11,084 nucleotides of DNA from Sediminibacterium sp. (lineage in GTDB: Bacteria; Bacteroidota; Bacteroidia; Chitinophagales; Chitinophagaceae), in contig JALQXE010000167.1 of the NCBI GenBank assembly GCA_023263235.1, positions 1-11,084 on the forward strand, given 5' to 3'. Numbering within the stretch: position 1 is the first letter of the stretch; each line of letters starts with the position of its first letter. This document shows positions 6,853 through 11,084 of the stretch, piece by piece. Position numbers and translations under genes: made by a program. Below the pieces are notes generated by a model, which did not search any database, was not told the DNA's origin, and worked only from the letters and a program-made list of their open reading frames with translations.

Positions 6853-7680
6853 TTACCTTGCTTTATTAAATGATTTTAGTGTCTTTCCAATACCCATCAA
6901 CACATCTATAATGATGCTAAGGCTTACAGCTCCTACAAAATTGCTAAACTTTGTATTTGACATGCATTTTTTTACAAATCTATATTTAACACCTGCTTGC
7001 TGAAAGTAAAAGTTCTTTTTTCTAATAGCAGTTTGTGTAATTGACTTTGATTGCACCCTATAATACAGCAATGGCTCATTTAATTTAGCGATGTTGTATT
7101 TATTCGCAATAACGCGAAGCCATAAGTCGTAATCCTCGTAATTTTTTTGCGTGGGGTCGTATAATAAAGATTTTGCAATTTCGGCACGCATACATATACT
7201 AGGATGAATGATACAATTTTCCCAAACCAGTGCTTTTTTAATTTCTTGTGGAGTGTTGGTATTTAGTTCAAGCTCCCAATTGGCAGTAGGTTTTAAAATG
7301 TCCTCTTCAAAAAAAGTAGCATGAGAACCTACAACTGCAATATTTGGATTATCGATCAAAAACTGAACCTGTAATTGAATACGATTTTTAAATGCAATAT
7401 CGTCGGCATCCATTCTTACTAAATATTGACCCTTTGCAATTGTGATTGCCTCGTTTAAGCTGGCAATTAAACCCTTGTTTTTAGAATGCTTTATACATAA
7501 AATTCTTGCATCCGAAATGGCATCAATAATATTTTGAGAAGCATCGGTAGATCCATCGTTGATTATGATAATTTCAAGGTGGGTATATGACTGTTCAAGA
7601 ATACTATTTAAGGATTCCTTTAAGAATTCCTCAGCATTGTATACTGGCAGTATTACGGATATTAATGGGTCTAATACCAT
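6853..7680 (-). CDS. GT2-family glycosyltransferase (A-type)
   Basis: A 275-residue inverting glycosyltransferase of the GT-A fold, family GT2. It shows ISVILPVYNAEEFLKESLNS (7-26), the NDGSTD nucleotide-binding motif (41-46), NKGLIASLNEAI (68-79), and the metal-binding DxD-type motif RMDADDI (89-95). The C-terminal acceptor region has the ED motif NYEDYDLWLR (180-189), where an acidic residue is the likely catalytic base. The last 45 residues contain a basic stretch and one hydrophobic helix (about 249-264) that may touch the membrane. Donor and acceptor are unknown. It is the middle gene of the operon: its ATG lies inside the last codons of the preceding GT2 gene (10-base overlap), and its stop touches the GT4 start codon. 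Confidence 0.91.
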   Translation of the reverse strand: MVLDPLISVILPVYNAEEFLKESLNSILEQSYTHLEIIIINDGSTDASQNIIDAISDARILCIKHSKNKGLIASLNEAITIAKGQYLVRMDADDIAFKNRIQLQVQFLIDNPNIAVVGSHATFFEEDILKPTANWELELNTNTPQEIKKALVWENCIIHPSICMRAEIAKSLLYDPTQKNYEDYDLWLRVIANKYNIAKLNEPLLYYRVQSKSITQTAIRKKNFYFQQAGVKYRFVKKCMSNTKFSNFVGAVSLSIIIDVLMGIGKTLKSFNKAR

Positions 7681-8576
7681 AGTCTTGCGTTCACCTTATT
7701 TAAATATTGAAGCGTACTATAAGATAAAGCTGTTCTCTTATATTTATTGGGGATGCTGAAAATATCCTTCCATGTTTTTAAAAATCCAATAATATCCAAT
7801 TTGCTATTCTTCAAATAATATAGCGACCACATAAATGCGGTGGTCGCAACATATCCTTTGGGTAAATAGGTATATGCTACAATAGTTTTATTAAGCCACA
7901 TGCCTTTAATTTTATCTATATTGGGCTGTCTTCCTTCTGGGGACTCTTTATGTAACATGGTAACACCCGCGTTGTATTCAATCTGGTAGCCTGCATTTAA
8001 TATGCGATAACTCAAATCATATTCCTCCATGCCATAAAAAAACTGAGAGGGGTAGAAGCCAACTTCTTCCATTACTTTTTTTCTTACAACGTGAGCGCCT
8101 CCTGCAAAATAATAGGTTTCAAAATTTGGAAGGTTTTTGTATTTTTCAAATTGTTTATGCGGGAATGCATTTGTTTGTATTTGCCTATTTTGATAATATT
8201 CCACTTTTAAAGAAACAATAGCAGTTTTTGGTTTTGCGGCAAATAATTGATTGATTGTTTGTAATGCATTTTTTTCGACCAGTTCACAATCATCATCTAG
8301 CATCAATAACAATGGTGCAGTAGCTTGTTGTATAGCAAAGTTTCTTCCTTTTGAAACGCCCAGGTTTTCAGTTGATTCAATATATTTAAAAGGAACTTCT
8401 TTGTGGGTTTTAATAAAATTTTTAACAACCGTGTAATCGGAAGTGGAATTGTTATTTAACATTATCACTTCTTCCAAAAATTGATCCTTATCATCCATAT
8501 CCACAATATTTTTAGCCAAGGCCAACATGTCGTCGGGACGATTGTAAGTGATGATGATAATGGCAATATTGTTCAT
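7671..8576 (-). CDS. GT2-family glycosyltransferase (rhamnosyltransferase-like)
   Basis: A 301-residue GT-A glycosyltransferase of family GT2, the first gene of the minus-strand operon. Seen motifs are IAIIIITYNRPDDML (4-18), NNNSTSD (41-47), ENLGVSKGRNFAI (70-82), the metal-binding LMLDDDCE (91-98), FAGGAHVVRK (157-166) and GMEEYDLSYR (182-191), the equivalent of the ED catalytic motif. The NLGVSKGRN and FYGMEEYDLS blocks resemble the branch that includes many rhamnosyltransferases, but the sugar is not determined by this. No transmembrane segment is obvious. The ATG at 8574-8576 directly precedes the first beta strand. The gene ends with ARLWY and a TAG that overlaps the next gene's ATG by 10 bases. 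It diverges from the fucosyltransferase gene across a 100-bp spacer, where I could not find a good minus-strand TAnnTTTG box. Confidence 0.9.
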   Translation of the reverse strand: MNNIAIIIITYNRPDDMLALAKNIVDMDDKDQFLEEVIMLNNNSTSDYTVVKNFIKTHKEVPFKYIESTENLGVSKGRNFAIQQATAPLLLMLDDDCELVEKNALQTINQLFAAKPKTAIVSLKVEYYQNRQIQTNAFPHKQFEKYKNLPNFETYYFAGGAHVVRKKVMEEVGFYPSQFFYGMEEYDLSYRILNAGYQIEYNAGVTMLHKESPEGRQPNIDKIKGMWLNKTIVAYTYLPKGYVATTAFMWSLYYLKNSKLDIIGFLKTWKDIFSIPNKYKRTALSYSTLQYLNKVNARLWY

Positions 8577-8644
8577 TGTTATTGTAAGGTGTATTCTTGG
8601 TAAAAATAATTAAAATAATCGAGTTCGCTCAGCTTCCTAAGCAT

Positions 8645-8654
8645 TAACTTCGTA
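8645..8654 (+). promoter_or_regulatory. Candidate -7 region upstream of the fucosyltransferase gene (TAnnTTCGTA)
   Basis: TAACTTCGTA is one base off TAnnTTTG and lies 22 bases before the ATG at 8677. A TTCG at 8624-8627 sits 17 bases upstream, where a -33 TTTG would be expected. The pattern matches the string before the DUF268 gene, but this is only a motif-level observation. Confidence 0.27.
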
Positions 8655-8676
8655 CTGGAAACGTATATAAAGTATT

Positions 8677-9543
8677 ATGATTATTGTTAAAATTTATGGG
8701 GGAATGGCCAATCAGCTTTTTCAATATGCTGCTGGCTATGCTTTGGCTTTACATCATACAGTGCCCCTTAAAATAGATATAAGATATTTTCAAGAAAACA
8801 ATAATGACACCAAAAGATCCTTTGCGCTAGACCAATTCTCCATTGACTACGAAATAGCTAGTCAAGAAGAAATTGACCAGGTTTTTAAATTTAGATTTAT
8901 AGACTATGCTTGGAATAAGATACTACCTTTTTCAAAAAAGAAATTTTATGGGGAAAAGAAGCCTGGGTTTAACGAATCTTTTTTTGACCTTCCTGGTAAT
9001 ATTTATTTACGAGGTTATTTTCAGTCCGAGCTATACTTTATCAACTGTAAGCAATCGCTTCTTGAGCAGTTTATTTTAAAGACAGCACAGTTCCCACAAT
9101 TAAAGTCTTTAGCTGCAACAATGTCAAATAGCCAAGCTGTGGCATTGCATATTAGGTTAGGGGATTATTTAAATCCTACTTTATCAAGTATAATGGCGCC
9201 ATTTGATTTGCATTATTATAAAAAGGCAATTGAGTATTTTCAACAGAATCTGATTCATCCTACATTTTATGTTTTCTCCGATGAAATCCAATTTGCCAAG
9301 GAACTACTTAAGGTGGAAGCAGATATTATTTTTGTAGATGCCCAAATGACAAAAAATGCGACCGAGGATTTTTATTTAATGCAATCCTGTCAACATCAAA
9401 TTATTGCTAATAGTACATTTAGTTGGTGGGCGGCTTACTTAAACCAAAATGTAAATAAAATAGTAGTAGCACCTCAAAAATGGTATAAAGCACATTTTGG
9501 AGATGCTACTCATTTATATCCTAAAAACTGGATTGCCTTATAA
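8677..9543 (+). CDS. Alpha-1,2-fucosyltransferase-like protein (family GT11)
   Basis: A 288-residue GT11 glycosyltransferase, expected to move L-fucose from GDP-fucose to a sugar on a cytoplasmic lipid-linked glycan. The usual GT11 landmarks are present: IYGGMANQLFQYAAGYALA (6-24); the donor-binding HIRLGDY (158-164), a form of HxRxGDY; FYVFSDE (197-203); and NSTFSWWAAYLN (245-256). Length fits bacterial members (about 280-300 aa). No signal peptide or membrane segment is seen, as expected for a cytoplasmic enzyme. GT11 members are mostly alpha-1,2-fucosyltransferases, but acceptor and exact linkage are not readable. No GDP-fucose synthesis gene (gmd, fcl or fkp) lies in the window. It is a lone plus-strand gene, 10 bases from the converging stop of the YfhO gene. 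Confidence 0.92.
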   Translation: MIIVKIYGGMANQLFQYAAGYALALHHTVPLKIDIRYFQENNNDTKRSFALDQFSIDYEIASQEEIDQVFKFRFIDYAWNKILPFSKKKFYGEKKPGFNESFFDLPGNIYLRGYFQSELYFINCKQSLLEQFILKTAQFPQLKSLAATMSNSQAVALHIRLGDYLNPTLSSIMAPFDLHYYKKAIEYFQQNLIHPTFYVFSDEIQFAKELLKVEADIIFVDAQMTKNATEDFYLMQSCQHQIIANSTFSWWAAYLNQNVNKIVVAPQKWYKAHFGDATHLYPKNWIAL

Positions 9544-9553
9544 TTGCTAAATT

Positions 9554-11084
9554 TTATTTTGTTTGTTTGGATCTGTATTCTTTTATCCAAGTTCCAATTA
9601 ATAATAAAATAAGAAGTATGGTCAACCACTCACATATTTGAGCATATTTAATATAGCCATAATAGGCGTCAGGCTTGAACTCAAATTTAATGGTATGTGC
9701 ACCTTCAGGTACTACCAATGCTCGTAATAAATAATTTGCTTTTAAAATAGGAGCTTCCTTATTGTCAATATAGGCTTTCCAGCCTTTATCGTAATATATT
9801 TCACTAAAGACAGCTAATTGTGTATTCTTTGAATTGGTTTGGTAAGCAAGTGCATCATTTGATTTTGAAGTCAACTTAATGGTAGCAGTTGAATCTATGC
9901 CATTAATTACTTTTAAGCTTTCTTGGTTTGCTACATTCATTACCGCGGAATCTTTGGTATTCAAGTTGGTCAATGCATTCATTTCTGCGGAAGGATCTTT
10001 AACCAATTGTATGCCTTTTACAAACCATGCGGAACCAAGAGCGTTAGGGTTTTCATTAAAATTCTGGTCATCGTAAACAAAATATTTAGTATTTAGCATA
10101 TTAAATATGCCATTAGGATTTGGATTAGAATAAAATTGGTTGTCTATTAAATCCTGGTATAAACTTAATTTTGCAGGGTTGTATCCTCCAATATTATTAA
10201 AGAAGTAAGAACTAATTGCACTATTAAATTGTCCTCTATCTCCTCTCATATCAATTACTCTAAAGTCAGATTTATCTTCTTGGATTTTTTCTTCAACTGA
10301 CCTTGGGCTAAAAGAAGTCTCGCTAACTTCCATTTTATCTACAAATTTATCAGAGTTTAAATATTGATTATTTACACCCATTAGGTCAACTAAAGAAATT
10401 AATGTTAAAATTATTAAAAGTGGATTAAATTTCAATGCCTCAATTTTGTTCTTAATAAAAATCCATAGCAATGTTATTAGTATAACAGTGTATAATATTG
10501 ATCTGATAATACTATTAAAAGCAAGTGATTGTCTTTCGGATTTTAATTCATTAAAAAAGCCAGACAATACACCATTGGATTCAATTGCAAATTTTTTGTT
10601 TAAAATAGTTGTAAAATCAGAATTGAAATAAAACAAAATAACTACTATAAATAAACCTCCTGATACATAAATAGTTTTTTTGAATGCAGGAGTCAGTTTA
10701 TTTGTATTTTCTTTTTTAGTCACTTCAATTAATCCAAGTACTGCAGTAAAGTTTGTTAAAAATATCTGAATCACACTAATCATACTTGGAGCCCTGAACT
10801 TATTATAGATTGGTAAGTGATCTAACATCCAATAATTAAATCCACTCATATATTTGCCGTAACTTAATAATACAGTAAATATAAAAAGTGATAGTATCCA
10901 AATGCTATGCTGCTTTTTAATAATAAATAATGAAAAAATAGCTAAAATGAATATTATTATACCTGCATAAACTGGACCCGCAGTGCCTTCATTTATACCA
11001 CCCCAATAATAGCTAAATTGGCCAGTATTTTGTAAGTCATTTAATAATTCTGGAGATATTTTTGATTGCTTTATAGCATCAATT
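9554..11084 (-). CDS. YfhO-family membrane protein, C-terminal part (cut by window edge)
   Basis: The frame is open from its TAA at 9554-9556 to the right edge, giving 509 residues with no start in view; the internal ATG at 10847-10849 is not the real start. The piece has membrane helices near fragment residues 38-55, 61-75 and 100-121, three more before about residue 250, then a long soluble domain (probably extracytoplasmic) and a last helix near the C-terminus. Family hints are GGINEGTAGPVYAGI (28-42), IYNKFRAPSM (near 92-101) and the tail block GWKAYIDNKEAPILKANYLL followed by ALVVPEGAHTIKFEF. YfhO proteins are large polytopic, GT-C-like proteins; B. subtilis YfhO has been linked to lipoteichoic acid glycosylation. 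Here a role in adding sugars on the outer face of the inner membrane is an inference from family and neighbours. It converges on the fucosyltransferase gene with a 10-base gap. Confidence 0.86.
   Translation of the reverse strand, partial: IDAIKQSKISPELLNDLQNTGQFSYYWGGINEGTAGPVYAGIIIFILAIFSLFIIKKQHSIWILSLFIFTVLLSYGKYMSGFNYWMLDHLPIYNKFRAPSMISVIQIFLTNFTAVLGLIEVTKKENTNKLTPAFKKTIYVSGGLFIVVILFYFNSDFTTILNKKFAIESNGVLSGFFNELKSERQSLAFNSIIRSILYTVILITLLWIFIKNKIEALKFNPLLIILTLISLVDLMGVNNQYLNSDKFVDKMEVSETSFSPRSVEEKIQEDKSDFRVIDMRGDRGQFNSAISSYFFNNIGGYNPAKLSLYQDLIDNQFYSNPNPNGIFNMLNTKYFVYDDQNFNENPNALGSAWFVKGIQLVKDPSAEMNALTNLNTKDSAVMNVANQESLKVINGIDSTATIKLTSKSNDALAYQTNSKNTQLAVFSEIYYDKGWKAYIDNKEAPILKANYLLRALVVPEGAHTIKFEFKPDAYYGYIKYAQICEWLTILLILLLIGTWIKEYRSKQTK

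Noticed and set aside
8620..8642. Short hairpins GAG-TTCG-CTC and GCTT-CCT-AAGC in the GT2/fucosyltransferase spacer
   Set aside because: Stems are 3-4 bp only, too short to support a regulatory RNA or terminator.

Overview
The window looks like chromosomal DNA of a low-GC member of the Bacteroidota, perhaps from the Chitinophagales/Chitinophagaceae. The signs are strongly AT-biased coding sequence, almost no Shine-Dalgarno-like sites, good matches to the Bacteroidota -7 promoter box TAnnTTTG, a futalosine-pathway menaquinone gene (mqnA), and a YfhO-family membrane protein next to glycosyltransferases. The phylum is fairly secure. The family is an inference.

The left part (1-3215) is housekeeping. 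It holds the start of valS (-), a stand-alone DEDDh exonuclease (+), purB (-) and mqnA (+). purB and mqnA diverge from a 53-bp spacer that carries two back-to-back -7 boxes in a near-perfect palindrome. The 3' ends of exonuclease/purB and of mqnA/flippase overlap tail to tail by 17 and 15 bp.

The right part (3201-11084) is a surface-glycan locus. It holds a Wzx-like flippase (-), a DUF268 methyltransferase-like protein (+), a tightly coupled three-gene glycosyltransferase operon on the minus strand (GT2, GT2, GT4), a GT11 fucosyltransferase (+) and the C-terminal part of a YfhO-family protein (-, cut by the window edge). The likely logic is as follows. The cytoplasmic GT2, GT4 and GT11 enzymes build a lipid-linked oligosaccharide. 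The DUF268 protein may modify it, the flippase exports it, and the YfhO protein may act on the outer face of the inner membrane. No polymerase, ligase, initiating sugar-phosphate transferase or GDP-fucose synthesis gene lies in the window, so the pathway is incomplete here.

Strand switches at 8 of the 10 gene junctions, which is unusual for a polysaccharide locus. There is no gene-free stretch over 300 bases; the longest gaps are about 100 bp (4722-4827 and 8577-8676). I saw no tRNA, rRNA, CRISPR array, insertion sequence or phage gene. I found no clearly new system. The items most worth a second look are the divergent purB/mqnA promoter palindrome, the DUF268 protein, and the strand-alternating layout with overlapping convergent ends.
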